Under the pieces are notes generated by a model. It was not told where the DNA came from and did no database searches. It was given only the letters and a program-made list of their open reading frames with translations. A stretch of 64,000 nt of DNA from Schaalia suimastitidis DSM 15538 (GTDB lineage: Bacteria; Actinomycetota; Actinomycetes; Actinomycetales; Actinomycetaceae), in the NCBI RefSeq assembly GCF_000429105.1, contig NZ_AUBF01000012.1, positions 1 through 64,000 on the forward strand. Reading direction: 5' to 3'. A program made the translations under genes and the position numbers. The stretch's first letter is position 1, and each line of letters begins with the position of its first letter. Of this stretch, positions 21,671-29,982 are shown one piece after another.

Positions 21671-22156
21671 GTGCAAATCTGTGCAACCTTGCACCATAAC
21701 GCTGTACCAGACGTGATCGCTAGACTGCTTCAAAACCCCGATTTTGCGCGGTTTCGCCTGTCCCAAATACCTACAATTTCGGTTGACGTCAACGGCATTG
21801 ATACGGGCCTCGATACCGTGGTTGCCATCCCCCGATCACGTCTACCTGGGGCAGCTGCACGTTTTATACCAGGCCAGGGCGATCTTAGTGTAAGTCTGCA
21901 TGAACGTTGGCACCATGACGGGCAAGGGTGGCGTGGAACCATCACCGTTGAAGCACCCGGATTACCCCTTCAACTCTCTATCACACAGGAGCTCACCGAC
22001 GCGGATGGCACCTCAACGCTGCGCACCATTACCGCTGACGTACGCGTGACCATCCCACTATTTGGCTCACGCGTCGAACAGATGCTGTCAGGTCAGGTGG
22101 ATCGTCTCATTCGCAAAGAAGAAGAGCTCGTCTCCACCTGGCTATCTGAACACTAG
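21671..22156 (+). CDS. DUF2505 family protein (SRPBCC-like fold)
   Basis: This 161-residue protein has the pattern of actinobacterial DUF2505: an N-terminal beta-strand with 'HHNAVPDVIARLLQNPDF', a central 'RLPGAAARFIPGQGDLSVSLHERW' and a C-terminal amphipathic helix 'GSRVEQMLSGQVDRLIRKEEELVSTWL'. The fold is expected to be a START-like lipid- or ligand-binding barrel. The function is unknown. It begins 62 bases from the divergent pdtaS gene, with a GGAG Shine-Dalgarno. Confidence 0.8.
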   Translation: MQICATLHHNAVPDVIARLLQNPDFARFRLSQIPTISVDVNGIDTGLDTVVAIPRSRLPGAAARFIPGQGDLSVSLHERWHHDGQGWRGTITVEAPGLPLQLSITQELTDADGTSTLRTITADVRVTIPLFGSRVEQMLSGQVDRLIRKEEELVSTWLSEH

Positions 22157-22225
22157 TGGCGACCCCAACACTGAGGGACCGAGTGTTCCTGTGCACAGCC
22201 TCGGCAATCGCGAAAGAATAGAGCC

Positions 22226-22687
22226 ATGACTACTGAAGTTCCCGCACCAGCTGCCGATAACGGCCCCGGCCCAGCGCTCTACCTTGAGCGCACCGGGACA
22301 CGCCAATACGTTGCGCGCAACGCGCGCGGCGCCGAAGTGCTTGTCGGTGACGGACCCGGTCGTTTTTCCCCCGGGGACCTTTTGAAACTTGCCTTAGCCG
22401 GATGCAACGCCATGTCCAGTGACGTGCGACTAGCAGGAGCGCTTGGCGAAGACTTCGAGCAGTTGATTGGAGTCAGCGGCACCTACAACTCTGACGCTGA
22501 CCGCTACGAAGCGTTCCAAGTTGAGCTTATTCAGGATCTGTCGGCCCTTGATGAGCAGCAGCGTGCCACGGTTTTGCGCCGCGCTGAAGGAGCCATTGAT
22601 CGCAACTGCACGATTGGCCATTCCTTTGAGCGTCCTCTTCCGTACACGCGTACCTTCACCAGTGAAGATCTGTCCGATCAGGCCTAG
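22226..22687 (+). CDS. OsmC-family peroxidase-like protein
   Basis: This 153-residue protein shows the OsmC fold: 'LERTGTRQYVARNARGAEVLVGDGPGRFSPGDLLKLALAGCNAMSS', with Cys in 'LAGCNAM' and a second Cys in 'IDRNCTIGHSFERPL'. These two cysteines are the peroxidatic/resolving pair of OsmC/Ohr enzymes that reduce organic hydroperoxides. The gene ends two bases before the start of the next gene, so the two are probably co-transcribed. Confidence 0.88.
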   Translation: MTTEVPAPAADNGPGPALYLERTGTRQYVARNARGAEVLVGDGPGRFSPGDLLKLALAGCNAMSSDVRLAGALGEDFEQLIGVSGTYNSDADRYEAFQVELIQDLSALDEQQRATVLRRAEGAIDRNCTIGHSFERPLPYTRTFTSEDLSDQA

Positions 22688-22688
22688 T

Positions 22689-23426
22689 ATGTCTGCCAAG
22701 CAGTTGACGAAGTTCTCTCCAAGCGCACTGTGGGCTGCTGCCGTTGAGGTACCGTATGACGTTTCAGAACGTTCAGCCTTCAAGCTACGCGCCGCACACC
22801 CTGAGGCTACGCCAGCCCAGCTCGTTGACATCGCTCACCGGCGTTTTATTCGGCGAGTCAGTGCGGAGTCGGCTGCGGTTGGTGGTGCTGCTGCATTCCC
22901 GGGAGCTGGCACTGCCGTCAGTGCTGCCGCTTCGGCGGCTCAGCTGACCGCATTTATTGCCGAGGCGTCCCACCATGCGCTCGTCGTCGCTCACCTCCAC
23001 GGGCTAGATATTCGCGACCCTGCGAAACGGACGGCACTTGTCTTAGCATCCCTTACCGGCCAGGAAGGTGCCGACGTCATCAGTCGCCAAGTGGGGATTC
23101 AGGCACTCGCATGGTTCCGCACGTCATTCTTGGATATTCGCACCATTTCAGCTGAGCAATTTAATTCGCTGATGCTGCGGTGGATTCGCAAACGGGTAGC
23201 ATCATCTGCCGTGTCATCCACATTGGGACGCCTGATCCCCTTTGGCATTGGCGCGGTGGTGGGCTGGGGTGTTGGTTCCTCCCTTGCTAAGAAGGTGGTA
23301 GAGGGTTTGAATATTGCGCTAGGCGAAGCGCCACTCATCATCGATGTCCCGGTGACCGTTGATATTGACACCACTGATGAAGGCGATATTGAGCGTCGCT
23401 TCACCGAATTGCAACTCCCCCACTGA
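22689..23426 (+). CDS. EcsC-like hydrophobic-core protein
   Basis: This 245-residue protein starts at ATG 22689, one base after the OsmC stop; the longer open frame into the OsmC gene is a shadow. It has a Gly/Ala-rich stretch 'AVGGAAAFPGAGTAVSAAASAAQLTAFI' (~residues 63-92) and 'LGRLIPFGIGAVVGWGVGSSLAKKVVEGL' near the C-terminus. These resemble the amphipathic segments of the EcsC family. The role is unknown; membrane association is plausible. Family assignment is tentative. Confidence 0.6.
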   Translation: MSAKQLTKFSPSALWAAAVEVPYDVSERSAFKLRAAHPEATPAQLVDIAHRRFIRRVSAESAAVGGAAAFPGAGTAVSAAASAAQLTAFIAEASHHALVVAHLHGLDIRDPAKRTALVLASLTGQEGADVISRQVGIQALAWFRTSFLDIRTISAEQFNSLMLRWIRKRVASSAVSSTLGRLIPFGIGAVVGWGVGSSLAKKVVEGLNIALGEAPLIIDVPVTVDIDTTDEGDIERRFTELQLPH

Positions 23427-23477
23427 CCCACCACCATGTGGGAAAATCCTAGCTTCACGTAATGATCGGAGTTTAAC

Positions 23478-24347
23478 GTGTCCCCCACTGTCGACTCATC
23501 CCAGCTCCCCTCGGCGGACGCCGACAGCGCCGCTATCGCCCCCGCCTCGGCAATCGATCGCCAATACGAGGACCTACTGGCGCGCATAATGCGCGAAGGA
23601 AAACCCAAAGGGGACCGCACGGGCACCGGTACACGTTCCCTTTTTGGTGCACAATTGCGTTATGACCTGTCGCAAGGATTTCCGCTGATCACAACCAAGC
23701 GGGTCCACATGAAGTCAATCATCGGCGAGCTTTTGTGGTTCCTCAAGGGGGACTCCAATGTGCGGTGGTTGCAAGACAATGGGATCCGTATTTGGAATGA
23801 GTGGGCCGACGAGCACGGTGACCTCGGTCCGGTTTATGGCGTGCAATGGCGACGCTGGGCGGCATCGGCTGGCCGCGAAATTGACCAGATTTCCGAGGTC
23901 CTCCACACGCTGACAACGAACCCCAACTCTCGACGTATGATCGTGTCAGCCTGGAATGTTGGCGAGTTAGGCAAGATGGCTTTAGAACCGTGTCACGCCT
24001 TTTTCCAGCTGTATGTGGCAGACGGGCGCGTGAGTTTGCAACTCTACCAGCGTAGTGCCGATATGTTCCTTGGTGTCCCCTTCAATATTGCCTCGTATTC
24101 GCTGCTGACCCACATGTTTGCTCAGCAAGCCGGTCTTGAGGTGGGCGATTTCGTGTGGACGGGCGGCGACTGCCACATCTATGACAATCACGTCGAGCAG
24201 GTCACCGAGCAGTTGTCGCGCGAGCCGTACCCTTTCCCAGTGTTGCGACTCCGGCAGGCATCGTCGATCTTCGACTATGACTTTGATGATGTTGACGTTG
24301 TTGGCTACCAGCATCACCCGACCATTAAGGCGCCGGTGGCGGTGTGA
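23478..24347 (+). CDS. thyA: Thymidylate synthase
   Basis: This 289-residue enzyme makes dTMP from dUMP with methylene-tetrahydrofolate. The signature '[29 protein letters not shown]' holds the catalytic Cys. Other family blocks present are '[19 protein letters not shown]', '[15 protein letters not shown]', 'GDCHIYDNH' and the C-terminal 'APVAV'. An N-terminal extension of ~25 residues precedes '[10 protein letters not shown]'. The stop codon overlaps the folA start (TGATG), so both are coupled, which fits the regeneration of tetrahydrofolate after dTMP synthesis. Confidence 0.97.
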   Translation: MSPTVDSSQLPSADADSAAIAPASAIDRQYEDLLARIMREGKPKGDRTGTGTRSLFGAQLRYDLSQGFPLITTKRVHMKSIIGELLWFLKGDSNVRWLQDNGIRIWNEWADEHGDLGPVYGVQWRRWAASAGREIDQISEVLHTLTTNPNSRRMIVSAWNVGELGKMALEPCHAFFQLYVADGRVSLQLYQRSADMFLGVPFNIASYSLLTHMFAQQAGLEVGDFVWTGGDCHIYDNHVEQVTEQLSREPYPFPVLRLRQASSIFDYDFDDVDVVGYQHHPTIKAPVAV

Positions 24348-24892
24348 TGGACGAGGCGACAACAGGGGTGCGTATCGCCTCAATTTGGGCACAGGACCGG
24401 CGTGGGCTCCTTGGGTCAGGCACGGCAATGCTATGGCATGTCCCAGCAGATTTCGCACATTTTAAAGCCTCAACGCTGGGCTGCCCGGTGTTGATGGGAC
24501 GCGCCTCTTGGGAGGCCTTAGGTCGCCCCCTGCCGGGACGACTCAATGTTGTCCTTTCGCGCGACACAACATATGTTGCTTCGGGAGCAGTTGTCGTGTC
24601 GTCACTTGAGGACGGCATTGTCGTCTGTCGGGACTGGGCGCGCGAACATACCGCTCATACAGTGTGGATTGCCGGAGGTGGCGCCGTATATGCGCAAGCA
24701 CTCCCGCTAGTAGACGAGTTGGTCGTGACGCACCTTGACCTTGAAGTGAACGTGCCTGAGGGAGCGCCAGCGGTCTATGCGCCACCTATTGACAGCGCCA
24801 CATGGCGCGTCGATGAGGATCGTTCAGATCAGGAGTGGCGGCCTATTTCCGGGGATGCTGCCTGGAAAGTTGTGACGTATATTCGTCGTTGA
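24347..24892 (+). CDS. folA: Dihydrofolate reductase
   Basis: This 181-residue enzyme reduces dihydrofolate with NADPH. Family features are 'IWAQDRRGLLGSGTAMLWHVPADFAHFK' (substrate site; Asp at the usual acidic position), 'VLMGRASWEALGRPLPGRLNVVLSRD' and 'VWIAGGGAVYAQALPLVDELVVTHLD'. I prefer ATG 24347, which shares its A with the thyA stop codon, over the GTG one codon upstream. It forms a two-gene operon with thyA. Confidence 0.96.
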   Translation: MDEATTGVRIASIWAQDRRGLLGSGTAMLWHVPADFAHFKASTLGCPVLMGRASWEALGRPLPGRLNVVLSRDTTYVASGAVVVSSLEDGIVVCRDWAREHTAHTVWIAGGGAVYAQALPLVDELVVTHLDLEVNVPEGAPAVYAPPIDSATWRVDEDRSDQEWRPISGDAAWKVVTYIRR

Positions 24893-24958
24893 CACTCCCG
24901 CGTAGAGGTAACTGGGTTCGCCCGACTGTCCGCATTACTCACGTGTCGCACTGACGAT

Positions 24959-26608
24959 GTGGAGCCGTCACGTGCGCAGGCGTATTGTTACGTCGTGCCT
25001 TCAACCCGCGTGACTGCTGTAACTGCTGACCCGACTGTACGTGCCTTACTTGCCGTGGTGTTATTTACCTATACCGCGCAAAATATGTTGAATGTATCCG
25101 TGGCGCCGTTGGCCCGTGAATTGCAGTTACCTGAGTGGAGTGTCGGCGCGGCGGTTTCAGTGGCGGCACTGACTGTTGCTGCCTTATCACAGTTTTGGGG
25201 ACGCCGTGCGGTTGCTTGGGGCCCTAGACGTGTCATTCTTTTGGCCCTCAGCTGCGCCTTTGTTGCCGGGATTCTTTTTTCGTTGGCTGTATGGGCGCGC
25301 AGTATTGGCGCCCTTGGTGTGGCACTAACCGCATGTGCCATTATCATCTCGCGTGGCCCGTTTTTTGGTGCTGCCGTTGCGGCAATACCGCCCACCGGTC
25401 AGGTTCTTGTTGCGCAGCTGACCGACACCGAGGCGGCACGTATTCGCGGGATGGCCTCTTTTTCTGGCGCGATCAATGTGTCCATCATGATCGGGTCAAT
25501 GGTGTCGTCTCTTCTGGCACTGTGGTGGATTGATGCGCCGGTACATGCAACACCATGGTTTGTTGCCATTGCTTTGCTAATTGCGTGGTTTGCCTTACCG
25601 AAAGCACGCCAAGGTGTGTCTTCACGTTCCACTGCAGATGAGCACTGTAGCGTGTCAGAAGAAGCCTTCGGTGTGGTTGAGGCTACCGGCAGCGTGGCAA
25701 AAGAGGCCCTCGGTGTGGCAACCGAAGACCGCACTATTTTGGGCAAGGAGCCCACCGAGGTGTCCAATTTCGTGAGCGCACGTGAAAACCGCACCATATT
25801 GGGCAAGGAGCCCACCGCACGAGAAAACTCTGCCGCTACGTCAAGCGGGCAGCAGCCCCACGCAGTACCTCAAAACGAGGAAAAACAGCAGGAGGAACCG
25901 CACAAGGAAGAACAACTGCCACGCCACACACCGCCTCGCAAAGAAACACGAGCTGCGCACGAAACGCCAGCCGCACTACCGCCTCGTGTCGCCTGGAATG
26001 ACGCGCGTATCTTGCCGTGGATGCTTGGAGCCTTCGGAATCTTTTTCGCTACAGGGGTCACCCAGATTCTGGCAGGCTTCATTGTGCAGGACCGTTTGGC
26101 ACTGACTCCACAAGAAGCAATTCCCTTAACAGCAGTGCTGTTGATGTCGCACGCCGTCGGAGCGATGCTCATGCAACTAGTGGTCGTCCCTCGCCTTGCG
26201 TGGACACCTGCCGAGCTGATGCGCCGAGGGGTGAGTCTCGGGTTTATTTTCTTGATCGTCCTTACCTTCGCTACGCAACTGTGGTTGTTGATTGTGGTGG
26301 CCCTGACCCTTGGTGTCGCATCGGGTTTGGTTGGGCCCGGATTTTCTGCCGGAGGCTCCCTTGCTGTCAGCGCTGCGGAACAAGGTGGCGTTGCCGGCGT
26401 CCTCAACGCGACCGGAGCGGTGACGTGGATATTTGCGCCAGTCAGCGCAGCCGCAATGTACGGCTGGCATCCTCTATCCCCTTTTGCCTTGGCGGTAGCA
26501 ATTCTGGCGGTAAGTGTGGCCGTTGTGTGGTTTCATCCCAGGTTACGAGGCGGGCAGGTAGGCACTTCATCAGCCACACATGACCCATCTCACCGCTCCT
26601 CAGTTTGA
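24959..26608 (+). CDS. MFS transporter with expanded central loop
   Basis: This 549-residue major facilitator has two six-helix halves: the first has 'LSQFWGRRAVAWGPRRVILLALSC' (motif A region), and the second begins 'ILPWMLGAFGIFFATGVTQILAGF'. The central cytoplasmic loop is stretched to ~135 residues (roughly 220-350), is Glu/Lys/Pro-rich, and contains duplicated 'RTILGKEPT' segments. The start is uncertain: GTG 24959 opens the frame, but GTG 24993 or a later start closer to the first helix is possible. The substrate is unknown; the family includes drug and metabolite exporters. Confidence 0.85.
   Translation: MEPSRAQAYCYVVPSTRVTAVTADPTVRALLAVVLFTYTAQNMLNVSVAPLARELQLPEWSVGAAVSVAALTVAALSQFWGRRAVAWGPRRVILLALSCAFVAGILFSLAVWARSIGALGVALTACAIIISRGPFFGAAVAAIPPTGQVLVAQLTDTEAARIRGMASFSGAINVSIMIGSMVSSLLALWWIDAPVHATPWFVAIALLIAWFALPKARQGVSSRSTADEHCSVSEEAFGVVEATGSVAKEALGVATEDRTILGKEPTEVSNFVSARENRTILGKEPTARENSAATSSGQQPHAVPQNEEKQQEEPHKEEQLPRHTPPRKETRAAHETPAALPPRVAWNDARILPWMLGAFGIFFATGVTQILAGFIVQDRLALTPQEAIPLTAVLLMSHAVGAMLMQLVVVPRLAWTPAELMRRGVSLGFIFLIVLTFATQLWLLIVVALTLGVASGLVGPGFSAGGSLAVSAAEQGGVAGVLNATGAVTWIFAPVSAAAMYGWHPLSPFALAVAILAVSVAVVWFHPRLRGGQVGTSSATHDPSHRSSV
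25728..25817 (+). repeat. Tandem repeat inside MFS gene
   Basis: A 30-base segment (accgcacYatWttgggcaag plus gagcccaccg) occurs at 25728-25757 and 25788-25817 with two differences, a 60-base period that preserves the frame. A second short repeat (gaRgccYtcggtgtgg) lies just upstream. The repeats encode part of the cytoplasmic loop. Confidence 0.85.
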
Positions 26609-26633
26609 GGCTCGCACGACAGGCAGGTAGGCT
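26605..26633 (+). promoter_or_regulatory. Predicted promoter of tRNA-fMet
   Basis: TTGAGG (26605-26610) and TAGGCT (26628-26633) are spaced by exactly 17 bases and end 12 bases before the tRNA. The -35 element overlaps the MFS stop codon. The spacing and position support it; the hexamers are moderate matches. Confidence 0.5.
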
Positions 26634-26645
26634 GGTCATTACCGA

Positions 26646-26719
26646 CGCGGGGTGGAGCAGCTCGGTAGCTCGCCGGGCTCATAACCCGGAGGTCGCAGGT
26701 TCAAATCCTGTCCCCGCTA
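26646..26719 (+). tRNA. Initiator tRNA-fMet (CAT)
   Basis: The cloverleaf is complete: acceptor stem GCGGGG/CCCCGC with the unpaired C1 and T72 that mark initiators, anticodon loop CTCATAA, and three consecutive G-C pairs at the base of the anticodon stem (GGG/CCC). CCA is not encoded (CTACTAG follows). It marks the left edge of the accessory block. Confidence 0.96.
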
Positions 26720-26904
26720 CTAGAAAAAGATTCATACTTGAGGATTCTCAGGATAGGGACACCTCCCGGGCGCTTCATAGCCGAAGCTTCGACTCCCAGT
26801 CTTCAATCTACTCACGGGTAAAACACACATCCCAAAACTCTCCCTCGATCGTTTTCAAGGCAACCGACTAGAAATGAGTTTGCGCCAAGCGAAAGGAGCA
26901 CCAC

Positions 26905-27102
26905 GTGGCAGCCACGACAGCAACCACCGTGACAACCGTGGACGAACGCAAGCTGCGTGTGGCCGAGGCGATCCACAGTGGCGAGATGGAAGGCCTGTCG
27001 GTGACGCCTGTCGGCCGGAAGGACGCCGCCGAGTACATTGCTGGCCGCATTGACTCTGACGAATTAGTGGCCCGCGCGCGGGCACGCTATGGCCTCGACT
27101 GA
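26905..27102 (+). CDS. VbhA-like antitoxin of Fic toxin
   Basis: This 65-residue protein is encoded directly ahead of the fic gene and overlaps it by 14 bases. It contains the inhibitory helix motif (S/T)xxxE(G/N) as S25-G-E-M-E29-G30 in 'AIHSGEMEGLSV'. In this family the Glu reaches into the Fic active site and blocks productive ATP binding. The C-terminal 'EYIAGRIDSDELVARARARYGLD' is typical of VbhA-type antitoxins. The GTG start at 26905 follows a GAAAGGAG Shine-Dalgarno. Confidence 0.85.
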   Translation: MAATTATTVTTVDERKLRVAEAIHSGEMEGLSVTPVGRKDAAEYIAGRIDSDELVARARARYGLD

Positions 27103-27802
27103 CTTCGTCGACCCGTATCTTGATCCCAAGACGGGTCTACTAAGGAATAAGGTCGGCGCACGGACGAAGACTGCCCTCGACGAGGCCGAGGGTGACCTTT
27201 CCTTTGCCCGCCTGATTCAGTTCCTAGATCACCCGGTAAAGCCGACCGGCGACCTTGACGAGTTGTGTGCGATTCACCGTCATCTGTTCCAGGACGTTTA
27301 CGACTGGGCAGGAGAGTTGCGCACCGTTGACATTCGAAAGAATGTGGAGGGAGCCCTGTTCTTTCTTCCCGCATCGATGATCAGTCGTTCCGCCGCATAC
27401 TGCGCGGCGGAGTTACGGGCCGACAATGAGCTGCGCGGTATGAACCGCGAGCTGTTCATCGACCGCCTAACGTACCACTACGACCAGTTTAACTACGTGC
27501 ACCCGTTCCGCGAAGGTAACGGCAGGACGCAACGAGTGTTCTGGAATCGCGTCGCCCGCGACGCCGGGTGGCAGCTTGACTGGCGCGAGGTGCTCGGCGC
27601 AACCAACGACCACGCAAGCCGGGCAGCATCTGAGCAACAGAATTTCCAGCCACTACGTGAGATGTTCAATCGGATCGTCAGCAAAGCGATCCCTCAGGGC
27701 GAGCGAGACGCCACCTGGCTCGCCGCGGAGCGCGACAGGCTGTCGTTCCCTACGAGTGCCATCGAGACTACGCATGGTCCCAACACAGCAGACGAGCAGT
27801 GA
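27089..27802 (+). CDS. fic: Fic/DOC-family AMPylating toxin
   Basis: This 237-residue protein has the complete Fic active-site motif 'HPFREGNGRTQR' (His138 catalytic, Glu/Asn/Gly/Arg for Mg-ATP), preceded by the flap region 'DWAGELRTVDIRKN'. Fic enzymes transfer AMP from ATP to target hydroxyls; class I toxins with VbhA partners AMPylate gyrase and topoisomerase IV. The order antitoxin-toxin with overlap fits a class I module. The C-terminal ~60 residues ('FNRIVSKAIPQGERDATWLAAERD') look helical. The target here is unknown. Confidence 0.92.
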   Translation: MASTDFVDPYLDPKTGLLRNKVGARTKTALDEAEGDLSFARLIQFLDHPVKPTGDLDELCAIHRHLFQDVYDWAGELRTVDIRKNVEGALFFLPASMISRSAAYCAAELRADNELRGMNRELFIDRLTYHYDQFNYVHPFREGNGRTQRVFWNRVARDAGWQLDWREVLGATNDHASRAASEQQNFQPLREMFNRIVSKAIPQGERDATWLAAERDRLSFPTSAIETTHGPNTADEQ

Positions 27803-27932
27803 TATCGAAACCGAGTAAGGTACCCATCGAGTTGATTGGTGCTTGCGGTCGTCGCGGCGTCTTTCTCCAGTGAACGATCCCGTTATTCCCCGCCACTTTA
27901 GTGCAATGGCCCGTCTGCCTGATTGATCGCTT

Positions 27933-28565
27933 TTATTTGGGACGCACGGGGTGTCGAATAATAGTTCTGAGTTTTTCTGGAGCGACTTTGCGCGGATCCC
28001 CTAAATAGATTTCGTGGTGGTGGCGCGTGTGTGAAATGTCGAGGACGTAGCCTTGCTGGGCAATGTAGTCATGCATCGAGGCAACGGTCATTGGCTCGTC
28101 GTCATAGGGGCCTACGTGGAGGCACTGAACACACAGCCCTTCGTCGTAGACCAGATGTTCTACGCACGAAAAATCTTGTTTCTTTTTCGCACTTGCCGTT
28201 TGAGCTGCCCATGCCACTACTTCGGGTGTCACGAAGTCAGGCATTCGGATCAGTGCGATCCATTGAAATGCTGCCTTATTTGCGTAGTCAACACCTTCTG
28301 TGCCGTCTTGCCACCAGAATCCTTCAAGGGGTGGAACAACGAAGTCAACGTAGCCTTCAATGTGGCGGTCACCTTTTTTGCTCATTTTTATTGTGTAGGC
28401 GACCGCGTAGAGTGCGGCAATAGTGTGCGCATAGTCGCCATCACTCTCGTTGGGGTCGCCTTGTCCCCTCACCGCAATGTAACGAGCGGGCGCAACGGTA
28501 AGTATCGTCGGTTGAGCTTGCGGTGCATAGAGTTCTTTATGTTCTTTTTTCAGGTCCAGCACCAT
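27933..28565 (-). CDS. GyrI-like small-molecule-binding domain protein
   Basis: This 210-residue protein matches stand-alone GyrI-like proteins: 'LTVAPARYIAVRGQGDPNESDGDYAHTIAALYAVAYTIKM' at the N-terminus, 'GYVDFVVPPLEGFWW' in the middle and the C-terminal 'HHEIYLGDPRKVAPEKLRTIIRHPV' signature. The SHS2/GyrI fold binds hydrophobic cations or drugs, and some members hydrolyse small cyclopropanoids. The gene is monocistronic and points towards fic. Function is inferred from family only. Confidence 0.85.
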   Translation of the reverse strand: MVLDLKKEHKELYAPQAQPTILTVAPARYIAVRGQGDPNESDGDYAHTIAALYAVAYTIKMSKKGDRHIEGYVDFVVPPLEGFWWQDGTEGVDYANKAAFQWIALIRMPDFVTPEVVAWAAQTASAKKKQDFSCVEHLVYDEGLCVQCLHVGPYDDEPMTVASMHDYIAQQGYVLDISHTRHHHEIYLGDPRKVAPEKLRTIIRHPVRPK

Positions 28566-28687
28566 GCGTCTGCTCGTCCCTTCCTTGGTGTTTGCCGAGG
28601 TGCAGCCACCTTTGTCAGATGGGCTGAGATTGCGTATCGAATCGGTTCGTCACTATCGTAATGACGTTTTTCTGGCAGTTCCAGGTA

Positions 28688-28722
28688 TTGACAGACAATA
28701 GAGACATATCGATAATCGATAT
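28688..28722 (+). promoter_or_regulatory. Promoter with overlapping palindromic operator for DUF2975-yozG
   Basis: TTGACA (28688-28693) and GATAAT (28711-28716) are spaced by 17 bases, a near-consensus promoter. The perfect palindrome ATATCGAT-A-ATCGATAT (28706-28722) covers the -10 box and ends one base before the ATG. Transcription would start at or next to the A of the ATG, so the mRNA is probably leaderless. The HTH protein encoded two genes on is the likely repressor. Confidence 0.7.
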
Positions 28723-29202
28723 ATGGAGTTTCGAAATGCGCGTCTTCTTTTGCGAATCACCCTTGTCATTCTCATCATTGCAATCATTCCCTTTCAACTG
28801 ATTGCACCCTTAGTAGCCAACGAGGTTGCCCTGTTCAATCCTGAGGTGTCACATCTTGTGCTCCCGTATTCACTCTGTGCAGTTGGGGCATTATGTGCAG
28901 TGCAAGTGATCCTCGTTGCTCTGTGGCTATTGGCTGGAAGCGTTGAGACGCCCGCCTACTACACACGCAGGTCACTAAAATGGTTCACGATGATTCAGGT
29001 CGCAACGGTCTTTGCCGCTGGGCTACCCACACTTGGCCTTGCCCATGCAATATGGTGTGTCCAGGTCCGACATCTAATGGTGAGCCTCGGATTCATTGGT
29101 TTTTTGACACTCGGCGTCTGTTTTTATGCCCTGGTATCTATTGGTCGTTTCCTTTATCTTCAACACACCAGCGCCCACGATGAGTTGGAGTACGTGATTT
29201 AG
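28723..29202 (+). CDS. DUF2975 integral membrane protein
   Basis: This 159-residue protein has four predicted membrane helices (about residues 5-30, 48-72, 88-110 and 120-145). The overall shape and its direct pairing with a YozG-like HTH gene fit the DUF2975 family. These pairs are widespread in Firmicutes and Actinobacteria; the membrane protein is thought to act in signalling or in inhibiting the regulator, but no biochemical role is established. The ATG at 28723 abuts the operator palindrome, with no room for a Shine-Dalgarno. Confidence 0.78.
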   Translation: MEFRNARLLLRITLVILIIAIIPFQLIAPLVANEVALFNPEVSHLVLPYSLCAVGALCAVQVILVALWLLAGSVETPAYYTRRSLKWFTMIQVATVFAAGLPTLGLAHAIWCVQVRHLMVSLGFIGFLTLGVCFYALVSIGRFLYLQHTSAHDELEYVI

Positions 29203-29203
29203 G

Positions 29204-29437
29204 ATGATTCGCGTCAAACTTGACACCTTGCTTGCCCAAAAGGGCCTATCTGTTAAAGACTTTGCCGACGCCGTGGGATTGACGCCCGTTAACGTGTCGA
29301 TACTGAAGAATGGACGGGCACGCGCAATACGTTTTTCCACTCTGGAATCAATCTGCCAAGTCCTGCAATGCCAACCTGCCGACCTCTTGGAATACGTGCC
29401 AACAAAAGATGACAGTGCCTCCACCTTTGACGTATAG
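29204..29437 (+). CDS. yozG: YozG-like XRE/Cro helix-turn-helix regulator
   Basis: This 77-residue single-domain regulator reads 'IRVKLDTLLAQKGLSVKDFADAVGLTPVNVSILKNGRARAIRFSTLESICQVLQCQPADLLEY', the typical compact HTH of the YozG type. It starts one base after the DUF2975 stop codon, so the genes are co-transcribed. It probably binds the palindrome over the promoter at 28706-28722 and represses its own operon. Confidence 0.9.
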   Translation: MIRVKLDTLLAQKGLSVKDFADAVGLTPVNVSILKNGRARAIRFSTLESICQVLQCQPADLLEYVPTKDDSASTFDV

Positions 29438-29485
29438 CCTCTTTCCTCTCACGAATTTGGCTCACGAAACGGGGAACACGTGATT

Positions 29486-29513
29486 ACTAACGTTCGCCTT
29501 TCGTTTCGTTAGT
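29486..29513. terminator. Inverted repeat between yozG and AraC relic
   Basis: ACTAACG (29486-29492) and CGTTAGT (29507-29513) form a 7-base stem with a 14-base loop between convergent genes; the second arm covers the stop codon of the AraC relic. It is AT-rich and may be a weak bidirectional terminator. Confidence 0.35.
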
Positions 29514-29980
29514 GAGCGCGATACTGTGTGGGGCTTTGACCAGTCCACAAAGTGAAGGCACGTACGAAGCTGTGGGGCTCGCTGTAATCGAGCATGAATG
29601 CAATGGTGTCCAGGCTCATTTCAGTATTGGCAAGGTACTGTTTCGCCAACAATAAACGTACGTGATTGAGTTGTTTGCGGTATGTGGTTTCTTCTTCGCT
29701 GAGTCTGCGTTGAATTGTGCGAGCACTTGTGTGAAGTGCGTGTGCAACGTCTTCAACGGTACTTTTGCCTGCCGGAAGGAGTTCAATAAGCGCTGCACGT
29801 ACCCGAGCGGCCATTGTGTCGTCTATTTCGAGGTGGTCGAGCCGTTTACGTAATTCCGGTTCGAAAAACTCCCACATTGCCGTATTTGTTGCAACAAACG
29901 GAAGCAAAAGATCAGCGGTGTTGAAGGTTATTGCGTTGATACCGTTAACAACGATTGATCGAGAAGGTAGGTCGGCATAT
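29509..29980 (-). pseudogene. AraC-family regulator, N-terminally truncated
   Basis: The frame encodes the C-terminal half of an AraC-type regulator: the end of the arabinose-binding-type domain ('TADLLLPFVATNTAMWEFFEPELRKRL') and a complete double HTH ('TVEDVAHALHTSARTIQRRLSEE' and 'SLDTIAFMLDYSEPHSFVRAFTLWTGQSPTQYR'). The frame stays open up to the stop codon of the neighbouring SDR gene, where similarity stops, so ~200 N-terminal residues are missing. A TTG at 29907 could still start a 132-residue DNA-binding fragment. I read it as a deletion remnant. Confidence 0.8.
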
Positions 29981-29982
29981 TT

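Noticed and set aside
22467-22688. Upstream extension of the EcsC-like gene
   Set aside because: It overlaps the conserved end of the OsmC gene in another frame; ATG 22689 is a natural start directly after OsmC.
26692-26712. Definite attachment site pair with 50044-50064
   Set aside because: The shared 21 bases are mostly the conserved T-arm of tRNAs and no integrase gene is visible, so I keep it only as a possibility.
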